DNA from: Oceanospirillaceae bacterium
Lineage (GTDB): Bacteria; Pseudomonadota; Gammaproteobacteria; Pseudomonadales; Oceanobacteraceae
Reading direction: 5' to 3'
NCBI GenBank assembly: GCA_002724925.1
Contig: PBQA01000016.1
Span: forward strand, 248,001-312,000
DNA: 64,000 nt
Position numbers and translations under genes: made by a program. The notes beneath the pieces are model-generated. The model searched no databases. It was not told the DNA's origin and was given only the letters and a program-made list of their open reading frames with translations. Of the stretch, positions 1 to 7,941 are shown in pieces; the stretch's first letter is position 1; every line of letters starts with the position of its first letter.

Positions 1-55
1 AACTCTGATCGAATTCAAAAAGGTACTGATCGAGTGTCTGACGGCTGATGCTCAT
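1..55 (-). CDS. Partial CDS, N-terminus only, unidentified
   Basis: An ATG at 55 reads off the left edge of the window without a stop and gives only 18 residues (begins MSISRQTLDQYLFEF). This is too little to assign a family. A single TGTACA lies upstream at 86-91, but without the second half-site or clear core promoter seen at the other candidate light operators in this window. The call rests on the start codon and open frame alone. Confidence 0.4.
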   Translation of the reverse strand, partial: MSISRQTLDQYLFEFDQS

Positions 56-282
56 GATGCTTATTACCTGTAGCAGTTCTGTCTGTGTACAGTCTTAGGT
101 TTAGCTGGCGATGGGCGCCTTTTCCATCGCGGATAACAGAAAACTACACGAAACTTCCGGGTGTCATTTTTCCGTGTTTTCAGCATGAATGAAGAGAACA
201 AATGGGAAAGTTAAGGTAGGAATGCTACCTATGACAGGTGTCAATTATCCGTTCTGATTCACACCCCGTTACGCGGCTGAGA

Positions 283-1188
283 TTACCACTCAGCCGCAAT
301 TACCTCTAATGCCTGGCTTAAATTGGGGTACTGGAAAGTAAATCCGGCGGTCATGAGCGCCGTGGGTAGAACTTTCTGACCCTGAAGCAACAGCTCTGAC
401 ATTTCACCGAACACCATACCAGCTGCAAAGGCAGGCATAGGAAAGAGGGTTGGACGATTTATGGCTCTGCCAAGTGTGCGCGTAAACTCACGATTCATCG
501 CTGGGTAGGGAGCCGTCATATTGACCGCGCCGCTTAATGAATGCTCCGTGATGAAGTCTAATGCACGTATATAATCGTCACGGTGAATCCATGAGATAAT
601 CTGATCACCAGACCCGATTACGCCACCTAAGCCCAGACTGAATGGCAGCCACATCCGCTTCAACATGCCACCGTGCTGGCCGAGCACAATACCAGTACGC
701 AACCAGACAATCCGTTCAGAAATTTCCTGCAAAGGATCGGCCGCTTGTTCCCAATCGATACACAGACTGGCTGAAAAACCCGTACCTGGTGCGGATGATT
801 CATTAAACGAGGGGGTAGAACCCGCCACGCTGCCGTAGTACCCCACCGCGGAACCGGTAAGTACTAACTCGAAGTGCTGGCCGGTCGATTTCGCCCAGCG
901 GACAAGACTTTCAGTCAAGGTCACTCGACTGGCCCTGAGTTCGGCCTTACGAGGCTCGCTCCAGCGTTTATCGGCTATTCCCTCGCCCGCCAGATTGATC
1001 ACCCAGTCGACCTTATCCGTCACTTCAGCGAAGTCTTTTACGAACTTCACTGACTTGCCGAGCAACCTCGCTCCTCTGCCAGGATCACGGGTCAGAACTG
1101 TAATTCTGTGCCCGAGTGATCCCCAATGAGGTACCAGCTTTGAACCGATAAATCCGGTGCCGCCTGTGATCAGGATGTGTTTGCTCAT
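283..1188 (-). CDS. TIGR01777 family NAD(P)-dependent epimerase (YfcH/SulA-like)
   Basis: This is a Rossmann-fold atypical SDR of the TIGR01777 family, about 301 residues, the usual family size. The N-terminal nucleotide-binding motif ITGGTGFIG is intact, followed by NLAGEGIADKRW and the SDR-like segment LTGSAVGYYG, all typical of this family. The substrate is not known for most members. The start at 1188 (MSKHILITGG) is chosen over an upstream ATG because GGGAGG lies just before it and the longer form adds a non-homologous leader. It follows the acyl-CoA dehydrogenase by 50 bases on the same strand and is probably cotranscribed. A GCGGCTGAG stem-loop covers the stop codon (273-297) but has no T-tract. 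Confidence 0.85.
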   Translation of the reverse strand: MSKHILITGGTGFIGSKLVPHWGSLGHRITVLTRDPGRGARLLGKSVKFVKDFAEVTDKVDWVINLAGEGIADKRWSEPRKAELRASRVTLTESLVRWAKSTGQHFELVLTGSAVGYYGSVAGSTPSFNESSAPGTGFSASLCIDWEQAADPLQEISERIVWLRTGIVLGQHGGMLKRMWLPFSLGLGGVIGSGDQIISWIHRDDYIRALDFITEHSLSGAVNMTAPYPAMNREFTRTLGRAINRPTLFPMPAFAAGMVFGEMSELLLQGQKVLPTALMTAGFTFQYPNLSQALEVIAAEW

Positions 1189-1238
1189 GGCTCTATCCTC
1201 CCGGCCGCAGTGGCCACCAGATTTATTGGGTACGCCCA

Positions 1239-3008
1239 TCAGAACTGATCGGCGGTCATTCCCATCAGACTGTCTTTACCCGTTTCGATTTCGGCCAGCA
1301 GAGACAGTGTTTGTGGCAGAAGTTTATGCATGTAGAAAGCCGCTGTCTCTTTCTTGGCTGCATAAAAGTCGGTTTCGGTCGAACCATCGGCCAACGCCTG
1401 TTCTGCCGTCACCACCATACGACTCCAGAAATAAGCGATCGCCGTCAGAGCAAACAAACGCAGATACGGCGTTGCCGCAGAACCAGCCTGCTCGCGGTCG
1501 CTCATACCGTTTTGCATCAACCACATCGTCGCTTTCTGCAGACGGCCGGTTGCAGCTTTCAGCTCGTCACCGAACGGCACGCCGCCCTCGGTCTTGATAT
1601 AGCTGTCCAGCATAGCGAAGAAACTCTTTACTGCACGACCGCCGGCATGACCCAGTTTACGACCCACAAGGTCGAGCGCCTGAATACCGTTGGTGCCTTC
1701 ATAAATGCGGGTGATACGCGAGTCACGTACGAATTGCTCTACCGGCCAGTCCTGAGTGAACCCAGAACCGCCCATAAGCTGCAGACCATCGTTTGCGCAG
1801 AAGAAACCTTCATCGGTCAGGAATGCCTTCACGATAGGCGTTAACAGCTGCACCATGTCGTCTGCCTGCTGACGCTCTTCTTCTGTTGCCGCCTTGTGTG
1901 CGATATCAAGCTGCATCGAAGTAAAGTAAGCCAACGCCCGACCGCCCTCAATTGTTGCTTTCTGGCGCAACAGCATGCGACGTACATCCGGGTGAACAAT
2001 AATCGGATCAGCCGCTTTCTCAGGCGCCTGCGGGCCTGCCAGAGAACGGGACTGGAGACGCTCTTTGGCAAAGTCACGAGACACCTGATATGCCGCCTCA
2101 GCAATGCCCAGGCCTTGCAGACCCACCATCAGGCGAGCACTGTTCATCATCACAAACATCGCCTGCAAACCTTTGTGCGGCTCGCCAATCAACCAGCCTT
2201 TGGCGTTTTCGAAGTTCATGACACACGTGGCTGATGCTTTGATGCCCATCTTGTGCTCAAGGCCACCGCAGAATGCTGGGTTGCGCGAGCCGTCATCCAG
2301 AAATTTGGGGACAAGGAACAAAGAAATACCTTTTGAACCACCCGGAGCGTCCGGCAGTTTAGCCAGTACAAGGTGCACAATGTTATCCACGAGATCGTGT
2401 TCACCACCGGTGATCCAGATCTTGTTACCAGTAATAGCGTACGATCCGTCCGCCTGGGGCTCTGCTTTCGTGCGAATAAGGCCCAGATCCGTACCGCACT
2501 GAGGCTCTGTCAGACACATGGTGCCCGACCACTCACCACTGATCAGCTTTGGCAGATACTTCTCTTTCAGCTCGTCGGAACCATAGCTGGTCAGAGCGTT
2601 CACGGCGCCGTGCGTCAGCCCCGGGTACATACCCAGAGACAGGTTGGCGGAGCAAACCATTTCTTCGGCAAGGGTATTCAATGTGTGGGGCAACCCTTGG
2701 CCACCGTACTCAACAGGCCCAGCCAGCGCCGTCCATCCGGCTTCAGCAAACTGACGGTAGGCGTCCGGGAATCCTTCGGGCGTTTTGACCGATTTGGTTT
2801 CGGTATCGTAGTGGCAACCTTCACGGTCGCCTGACGTATTAAGTGGGGCCAACACGTTCTCAGCCAGCTTGGCGCCCTCAGTCAGCATCGCATCCATAAT
2901 TTCTCGCGTTGCATCCTCGCAGCCCGGAAGCTCTGGCAAAACAGTGTCGCCGTTCAGTACTTCGTAGAGCACGAACTGCATTTCACGGAGTGGAGCACGA
3001 TAAGTCAT
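1239..3008 (-). CDS. Acyl-CoA dehydrogenase, DmdC-like long form
   Basis: This 589-residue FAD-dependent acyl-CoA dehydrogenase has the C-terminal extension that separates the DmdC-like/long acyl-CoA dehydrogenases from ~380-residue classical ones. The N-terminus MTYRAPLREMQFVL is characteristic. The FAD/substrate-binding segment CLTEPQCGTDLG lies near residues 165-175, and the catalytic base region RIYEGTNGIQ places Glu437. It catalyses alpha,beta-desaturation of an acyl-CoA, passing electrons to ETF. The substrate (medium-chain acyl, aryl, or 3-methylmercaptopropionyl-CoA) cannot be decided from sequence. The RBS GAGGAAA is well placed. Its promoter overlaps TGTACA/TATACA motifs shared with the light-regulated units of the window, which is unexpected for a beta-oxidation gene. 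Confidence 0.9.
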   Translation of the reverse strand: MTYRAPLREMQFVLYEVLNGDTVLPELPGCEDATREIMDAMLTEGAKLAENVLAPLNTSGDREGCHYDTETKSVKTPEGFPDAYRQFAEAGWTALAGPVEYGGQGLPHTLNTLAEEMVCSANLSLGMYPGLTHGAVNALTSYGSDELKEKYLPKLISGEWSGTMCLTEPQCGTDLGLIRTKAEPQADGSYAITGNKIWITGGEHDLVDNIVHLVLAKLPDAPGGSKGISLFLVPKFLDDGSRNPAFCGGLEHKMGIKASATCVMNFENAKGWLIGEPHKGLQAMFVMMNSARLMVGLQGLGIAEAAYQVSRDFAKERLQSRSLAGPQAPEKAADPIIVHPDVRRMLLRQKATIEGGRALAYFTSMQLDIAHKAATEEERQQADDMVQLLTPIVKAFLTDEGFFCANDGLQLMGGSGFTQDWPVEQFVRDSRITRIYEGTNGIQALDLVGRKLGHAGGRAVKSFFAMLDSYIKTEGGVPFGDELKAATGRLQKATMWLMQNGMSDREQAGSAATPYLRLFALTAIAYFWSRMVVTAEQALADGSTETDFYAAKKETAAFYMHKLLPQTLSLLAEIETGKDSLMGMTADQF

Positions 3009-3030
3009 GATATTTCCTCAATAATCAATA

Positions 3031-3147
3031 GTTATACGTTAGTTATACACAAGAGAATAAATTTGTACAACCGATAAAATACCGCCACAATACTCAGGTA
3101 CTTAACCCCACCGCACTTGTACAAGTAAGAAGCGTCCGGGTTATAAC
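3031..3147. promoter_or_regulatory. Divergent promoters with TGTACA/TATACA operators (predicted LitR sites)
   Basis: On the minus strand, TTGTAC (3070-3065), a 17-base spacer and TATAAC (3047-3042) form a good sigma-70 promoter for the acyl-CoA dehydrogenase. Its -35 is inside TGTACA 3064-3069, and its -10 overlaps TATACA 3044-3049, with TATACG just beyond at 3033-3038. On the plus strand, TTGTAC (3117-3122), inside the palindrome CTTGTACAAG, is followed 18-19 bases later by TTATAAC (3141-3147), serving the renalase-like gene. Class II LitR of Pseudomonas putida is known to bind direct repeats of this hexamer. Placement over core promoter elements suggests repression. Binding here is inferred. 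Confidence 0.65.
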
Positions 3148-3188
3148 TTCAAGATCGCAGATTATATGAGCCACCCGGGATCAGAGTT

Positions 3189-4178
3189 ATGAAAAAGATC
3201 GCCATCATAGGCGCCGGAGTCGCTGGACTGACCGCACTTCAAACACTCAGTAAACATGGCTGCTCCGTCACTGTTTTCGATAAATCGAGAGGCTCAGGCG
3301 GGCGTCTTTCCAGTAAGAAATCCGGAGCATCCAGCTGGGATATGGGAGCCCAATTCATGCGCGCCCACACCGACGAGTTCAGAACGCAGCTAAAGATGTG
3401 GGAAGCGGATGGGTGGGTCGCCCATTGGGATGTCACACCGTGGGCAATTAACGGGACACAAAGAACCGCTTCACCTGACGATATAGACCGCTATGTAGGC
3501 ATGCCACGGATGACGGGCCTGAGCCGTAAACTGCTGGAGGCGGCCGACGATTTCATTACCCAGACCCGCATCGTTGAAACGCAATTCAATAGCGATTCCG
3601 GTACATGGTCACTGACTGACGAAGATGGCACTGAGTTCGGACCATTCGATGAACTCATTATCAACACACCGCCACAACAGGCACTGCCTTTATTGCCAGC
3701 AGAGTCACAACTTAACGAACAAGTCAGCGGCGTTCATATGTTGCCGTGCTGGACTCTGTTACTTGGCTTCGAGAACTCTCTCGAATGCGCCTTTGACGCT
3801 GCGTTCGTTAAGTCCGGACCGATTTCATGGATAGCCAGAAACAACAGTAAACCCGGCCGCGACGCACGCGAGGCCTGGGTCATTCAGGCAAACCATGAGT
3901 GGAGTGAACGCAAAAAAGATGCACCGCGAGAGCAGGTTCAACAGGAGCTTGAAGAAGCGTTCGCTATCGCGACAGGCTGCACTGTAGCGGCCTCCGATAT
4001 CTGGCTGCATCGTTGGCTCTACTCGCTACCTGCTAACTCGTCGGGGCTTGGCGCTCTGCGTGACGAAGCTCATAATCTGACTTTGTGCGGCGACTGGTGC
4101 CTCAAGCCCTCAATAGAAGGGGCATGGCTGAGTGGTCGCGCCGCCGCCAACATTCTCACAGGAACCCACCATGACTGA
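3189..4178 (+). CDS. Renalase-like FAD-dependent oxidoreductase
   Basis: This 329-residue flavoprotein has a full N-terminal dinucleotide-binding motif (AIIGAGVAGLTAL, residues ~4-17), an acidic end of beta-2 (VFDKSRGSGGR) and a C-terminal FAD segment (LCGDWCLKPSIEGAWLSG). Size and motifs match bacterial renalase / amine-oxidase-like proteins. Characterised bacterial renalase oxidises misreduced dihydro-NAD(P) isomers. That activity is plausible but unproven here. Pseudomonas light-regulated loci carry a related gene near the photolyase. It overlaps the next gene by 8 bases and has its own predicted promoter with a TGTACA operator. Confidence 0.8.
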   Translation: MKKIAIIGAGVAGLTALQTLSKHGCSVTVFDKSRGSGGRLSSKKSGASSWDMGAQFMRAHTDEFRTQLKMWEADGWVAHWDVTPWAINGTQRTASPDDIDRYVGMPRMTGLSRKLLEAADDFITQTRIVETQFNSDSGTWSLTDEDGTEFGPFDELIINTPPQQALPLLPAESQLNEQVSGVHMLPCWTLLLGFENSLECAFDAAFVKSGPISWIARNNSKPGRDAREAWVIQANHEWSERKKDAPREQVQQELEEAFAIATGCTVAASDIWLHRWLYSLPANSSGLGALRDEAHNLTLCGDWCLKPSIEGAWLSGRAAANILTGTHHD

Positions 4179-4569
4179 CTCAAAGACAGCCACCCTGTTG
4201 CTCGCTCACGGCAGCAGCGATGCTAACTGGCTTGCGCCGTTCTCAAACCTTTTGACGAACATACGAAAGGGGCTCGAAGGTGAACGGGTCGAGCTCTCTT
4301 ACATGGAGCTTGCTGAGCCCTCGATGGAAGGGCAGATCATCAAACTCGCCGAAGAAGGCTTCAACCACATTGATATTATGCCTTTGTTCTTTGCCGCTGG
4401 ACGCCATCTGCGCAAAGACGTACCCGGTCAACTTGACGCCTTGCAGGTCACCCTCGCAGAACAAGGACACGAGGTGACTATTGAGTTACATCCTCCGGTC
4501 GGGCTTGAGCCTGAAGTCACTGATGCCCTGCGCAATATCGTGATACGGCAGGTCAATTCAGGGCGCTGA
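4171..4569 (+). CDS. Small CbiX-family sirohydrochlorin chelatase-like protein
   Basis: This 132-residue single-domain CbiX protein corresponds to the short form (CbiXS/SirB-like half). The candidate metal-binding histidines are in LLLAHGSSD (residues ~7-15) and FFAAGRHLRKD (~69-79). Family members insert cobalt, nickel or iron into sirohydrochlorin. No other cobalamin or siroheme gene is in the window, so the true substrate is open. The start at 4171 overlaps the end of the renalase-like gene by 8 bases and removes a 13-residue non-homologous leader, so the two genes are translationally coupled. Its place in a predicted light-regulated unit hints at tetrapyrrole or metal handling under photo-oxidative stress. 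Confidence 0.8.
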   Translation: MTDSKTATLLLAHGSSDANWLAPFSNLLTNIRKGLEGERVELSYMELAEPSMEGQIIKLAEEGFNHIDIMPLFFAAGRHLRKDVPGQLDALQVTLAEQGHEVTIELHPPVGLEPEVTDALRNIVIRQVNSGR

Positions 4570-4590
4570 CTTCATCGGCAAGCATTAAGT

Positions 4591-4686
4591 TATACAAAAA
4601 TGGGATTTCTTGTACAATTTTTATTGACTTGTACAAGATACCCGTCGCAGAATGAACTTATACAAATAACCCTCAGGAGTTGTACA
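4591..4686 (+). promoter_or_regulatory. Main photolyase-operon promoter with multiple TGTACA/TATACA operators
   Basis: Five hexamers lie within 96 bases: TATACA 4591, TGTACA 4611, TGTACA 4630, TATACA 4659 and TGTACA 4681. A candidate promoter is TTGACT (4624-4629), 18 bases, CAGAAT (4648-4653). The TGTACA at 4630 sits directly after the -35. The 4591/4611 pair has the same 20-base phase as the 3044/3064 pair. The last copy touches the start codon at 4686, after AGGAG at 4675-4679. Such density in an A/T-rich stretch is far above chance and fits cooperative MerR/LitR repression. The assignment of regulator is inferred. Confidence 0.7.
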
Positions 4687-5657
4687 TGGTTTATTCATCT
4701 GACAACAAAATCCCTGTAGGCATCAGTGCCTGTCTCACAGGCCAGGCCGTCCGGTTCAATGGCAGCCACAAGCGCTCCCGCTTCTGCACGGATGTCCTCA
4801 GCGACTATTTCAACCTACGCCCCATGTGCCCGGAAGTGGCCATTGGGATGGGCACCCCCCGTGAACCTATCCGCCTGGTCAGCGAATCCCCCTCGGATGA
4901 AAGCGTGCGCGCTGTAGGCGTCGATTCACCTGATATAGATGTAACAGATGATCTCAGGTCTGAGGCGGTCAAAGTCAGCGCTCTCAATCAGGATCTCTGT
5001 GGATTTATCTTTATGCAGAAAAGCCCCAGCTGTGGCGTTTTCGGTGTAAAGCGCTACCTCAAAAATGGTCACCCTGAAGGGAAAGCCTCAGGTATTTTCG
5101 CCAGTGAATTTGCGCGCCTGAACCCGCTCCTACCCATTGAAGAAGCCGGTCGGTTAAATGATGCAGCACTGCGAGAGAACTTTATGGTTCGGGTGTTTAC
5201 CTATCGCGATTGGCAGCTTTTTACTCAAACCACTGTGACACCGGCCCGCCTGATCGACTTTCACTCTCGCTACAAGTACCTGATCATGGCGCACAGCACC
5301 GTGCACTATAAAGAGACTGGGCGTCTGCTCAGCGATCTTTCAGGGGATATCAATGGTATTGCCAGCGAGTACTTCGCACTTCTTATGACAGCACTGGCCA
5401 AGCCTGCCAGCCGCAAGACACATACCAATACTCTGATGCACCTGCAGGGGTACCTTAAAAATTTAATCAGTCCCGCAGACAAAGAAGAGCTGGCGCGGAT
5501 TATTCTGGAATATCGTCGGGGCATTATTCCGCTCGTCGTTCCGCTGACCCTGCTTAAACACCACCTGAACCACCATCAGGAAGCGAATGCGTATGCACGA
5601 CAGCAGGTTTACCTGAACCCCCACCCATATGAGCTGGGGCTGAGGAATACGCTGTGA
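4686..5657 (+). CDS. DUF523-DUF1722 fusion protein
   Basis: This 323-residue protein has two domains. The N-terminal DUF523 part (about residues 5-150) carries conserved cysteines in GISACLTG, RSRFC, MCPE and KSPSCG that look metal- or cluster-binding. The C-terminal DUF1722 part (about 190-310) is homologous to E. coli YbgA, whose gene precedes the photolyase gene phrB. The biochemical function is not established. The ATG at 4686 is preferred over the TTG six bases upstream because AGGAG is then optimally spaced. It is the first gene of the photolyase operon, and its stop overlaps the GTG of the MerR gene (GTGA). Confidence 0.85.
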   Translation: MVYSSDNKIPVGISACLTGQAVRFNGSHKRSRFCTDVLSDYFNLRPMCPEVAIGMGTPREPIRLVSESPSDESVRAVGVDSPDIDVTDDLRSEAVKVSALNQDLCGFIFMQKSPSCGVFGVKRYLKNGHPEGKASGIFASEFARLNPLLPIEEAGRLNDAALRENFMVRVFTYRDWQLFTQTTVTPARLIDFHSRYKYLIMAHSTVHYKETGRLLSDLSGDINGIASEYFALLMTALAKPASRKTHTNTLMHLQGYLKNLISPADKEELARIILEYRRGIIPLVVPLTLLKHHLNHHQEANAYARQQVYLNPHPYELGLRNTL

Positions 5658-6511
5658 ATATGGCAGAGTGCGTCGGCTACCCGATACGAGAATTTGCGCG
5701 CCTGACCGGGGTGAACCCGGTCACGCTCAGAGCGTGGGAACGCCGCTACGGCATTATTCAACCATTGCGCACTGCCAAAGGGCATCGGTATTACACCGAC
5801 GAACACGTCACTCAAGTTAAGTCGATTCTGTACTGGCTGGATCAGGGCTACCCGATACGGCAAGTAAAGCTGCTATTGAATGAGCCACCTGCGAATCCAT
5901 CATCGCCTTCGGATGAATGGGAAGACCTCATAAGCCGCCAATTGGCCTCTGCGCGTGACCTGAACTCACGTGCCCTCGACGATGAATGGAGTAATGGTCT
6001 CGCCAGCTACCCCATGGCTGTTTATTACGAACGTTGCCTGTTGCCCGTTATTACGGAGCTACGCCAAGCCAGCAGCGACACTCTGATTCTGAACGCGTAT
6101 ACCCACTTACTGCAGCGCAAGCTCTCACAACTCATACAACTCCAGCAGAAGCATGCGGAAGGACCCGGTTTACTGATGTGTACCAATCACGAACAGGCTG
6201 AACTTCATCTTCTGGCAGCCTCTTACGCACTCGGAGCAGCCGGATTCCGACTGGAATACTTCGGAGTGCATCTGAATCCGGATGACGTTCGTATAGTGTC
6301 AGACATGCTGGATTTTTCCTGGGTCTGGGCACACGTTCACCCGACAGGTCATGACGAACAGGTGCTGTGGCAGAGTCTGTCGGAGAAATGCCGCATACCC
6401 GTTTACTTTTCGGGCGACATTCCCGATGACATTGATGAAGCACAGGCACTGCAACAACCCATGAGTAAGCAGATACAGACATTTATACAACACGCAGGAG
6501 GCCGCTCATGA
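5654..6511 (+). CDS. MerR-family regulator, class II LitR-like (B12-fold without B12 motif)
   Basis: The N-terminal MerR winged helix is clear (residues ~6-73, with VTLRAWERRYG and KGHRYYTDEHV). The C-terminal half has the shape of the helical plus Rossmann cobalamin-binding region of CarH/LitR. The AdoB12-binding signature expected of class I photoreceptors is not recognisable; NHEQAELHLLA occupies its place. This fits class II LitR, which in Pseudomonas senses light through a partner LOV protein. The GTG start overlaps the previous stop and has TGAGGAA upstream; an ATG six bases later is possible. It likely represses its own operon through the TGTACA sites at 4591-4686. Confidence 0.85.
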   Translation: MNMAECVGYPIREFARLTGVNPVTLRAWERRYGIIQPLRTAKGHRYYTDEHVTQVKSILYWLDQGYPIRQVKLLLNEPPANPSSPSDEWEDLISRQLASARDLNSRALDDEWSNGLASYPMAVYYERCLLPVITELRQASSDTLILNAYTHLLQRKLSQLIQLQQKHAEGPGLLMCTNHEQAELHLLAASYALGAAGFRLEYFGVHLNPDDVRIVSDMLDFSWVWAHVHPTGHDEQVLWQSLSEKCRIPVYFSGDIPDDIDEAQALQQPMSKQIQTFIQHAGGRS

Positions 6512-7929
6512 CACGCCTCATGTGGTTCAGAACTGACTTGCGGGTACTCGATAATCCGGCACTGATGCACAGCCGCCGGGATGATGAGGAGGCAACGCTG
6601 GCCATCTACTTCGTTACTGAAGCGCAATGGCAGCAGCATGACCTTGGTGAACGCAGAATCAATCTGATGAAGCAGGCCGCCTGCAACCTGCAGCAGTCAC
6701 TTGATGAGTTGGGCATACCCCTTCTCATTCTGAAGAAGGATACATTTACCGAAGCCAAAGAGGCTCTTCAGCACCTCATCGAGACCTATGATATCTCTGA
6801 GCTGAATTACAACCTCGAATACGAAGTCAACGAGCGTCATCGTGATATTGAGCTGTGCCAGTGGTCTAAGGACAACGCTATCCAGATCAATAAGTTTCAC
6901 GACCAGTGCATTGTCCCGCCGGGTGATCTGAAAACTCAGAATGGCGACCCTTACCGGGTCTACTCGCCCTTCCGTAAGGCGTGGTTACGTCTGCAGAAAG
7001 ACTACATCAACGCACCGTCTTCAGCCCCTGGGCAGCAGGATATGCACACTATCTCCCACGACATCCGCGACCACTGGGCAGATAACAGCTGGTCCCCCGA
7101 GTTCACCGAGGACGCCCTCTGGGACCCAAGTGAAGACACTGCTCACGAGCAGCTAAAAGAATTTCTGGATAAAGACGGTCTGCAGTACCACGAGCAGCGT
7201 GATCTTCCAGAGTTGGATGCGACGAGCCGGCTTTCATTTTATCTCGCACTGGGCGTGCTATCGCCACGCCAGTGTATTTACACCGCCTGGCAACGAAACG
7301 GATGTTTACTCAGTGGCGGAGAGAATGGCCTCGATAGTTGGATTAATGAACTCGTCTGGCGCGAATTCTACCGCCACCTGATTGTGGCCTATCCTGAACT
7401 ATGCAAGCACCGGGCATTCCGCTCGGATTATGAGAATGTGCCATGGCGCGACAGCGCCAGCGACTTCGAGCGTTGGTGCAAAGGAGAAACGGGCTACCCC
7501 ATCGTTGATGCAGCGATGAAGCAACTGGTAGACCAGGGCTGGATGCACAATCGATTGCGTATGGTGACGGCCATGTTCCTTACCAAACACCTGCTGATCG
7601 ACTGGCATAAGGGAGAGAAGTTTTTCAGCCAACACCTGGTGGATGCCGACCTTGCATCGAACAATGGGGGTTGGCAGTGGAGTGCGTCTACTGGAGCAGA
7701 CGGAGCGCCTTACTTCCGGATATTCAATCCGGTGACGCAATCTGAACGGTTTGATGAGCAAGGGCACTTTATTGCTCGTTACCTGCCAGAGCTGAACGGC
7801 CTGTCGCCGAAAGCCCGGCACTTTCCGGATGACAAGGCCCGAAAAGCCTGTGGTTATCCTGAGGCAATCGTAGATCATAAAGCGGCGCGGCAACGTGCGC
7901 TGGATACATTCAAAAGCATGGAGAACTGA
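6508..7929 (+). CDS. phrB: Deoxyribodipyrimidine photolyase (class I CPD)
   Basis: This 473-residue DNA photolyase uses blue light and FADH- to split cyclobutane pyrimidine dimers. The N-terminal antenna domain begins MTRLMWFRTDLRVLDNPAL. The C-terminal FAD domain shows NELVWREFYRHLIVAYP, WMHNRLRMVTAMFLTKHLL and NNGGWQWSASTGADGAPYF, the last carrying the conserved Trp/Asn-rich FAD and lesion-binding residues. The length equals E. coli PhrB. ATGA overlap with the upstream MerR gene indicates coupled translation. It is the clearest functional anchor for calling this operon light/UV-responsive. Confidence 0.96.
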   Translation: MTRLMWFRTDLRVLDNPALMHSRRDDEEATLAIYFVTEAQWQQHDLGERRINLMKQAACNLQQSLDELGIPLLILKKDTFTEAKEALQHLIETYDISELNYNLEYEVNERHRDIELCQWSKDNAIQINKFHDQCIVPPGDLKTQNGDPYRVYSPFRKAWLRLQKDYINAPSSAPGQQDMHTISHDIRDHWADNSWSPEFTEDALWDPSEDTAHEQLKEFLDKDGLQYHEQRDLPELDATSRLSFYLALGVLSPRQCIYTAWQRNGCLLSGGENGLDSWINELVWREFYRHLIVAYPELCKHRAFRSDYENVPWRDSASDFERWCKGETGYPIVDAAMKQLVDQGWMHNRLRMVTAMFLTKHLLIDWHKGEKFFSQHLVDADLASNNGGWQWSASTGADGAPYFRIFNPVTQSERFDEQGHFIARYLPELNGLSPKARHFPDDKARKACGYPEAIVDHKAARQRALDTFKSMEN

Positions 7930-7941
7930 GGCAAACGCCCA

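Noticed and set aside
86-91. TGTACA upstream of the left-edge partial gene as a light operator
   Set aside because: No second half-site and no aligned core promoter; the gene is not identifiable.
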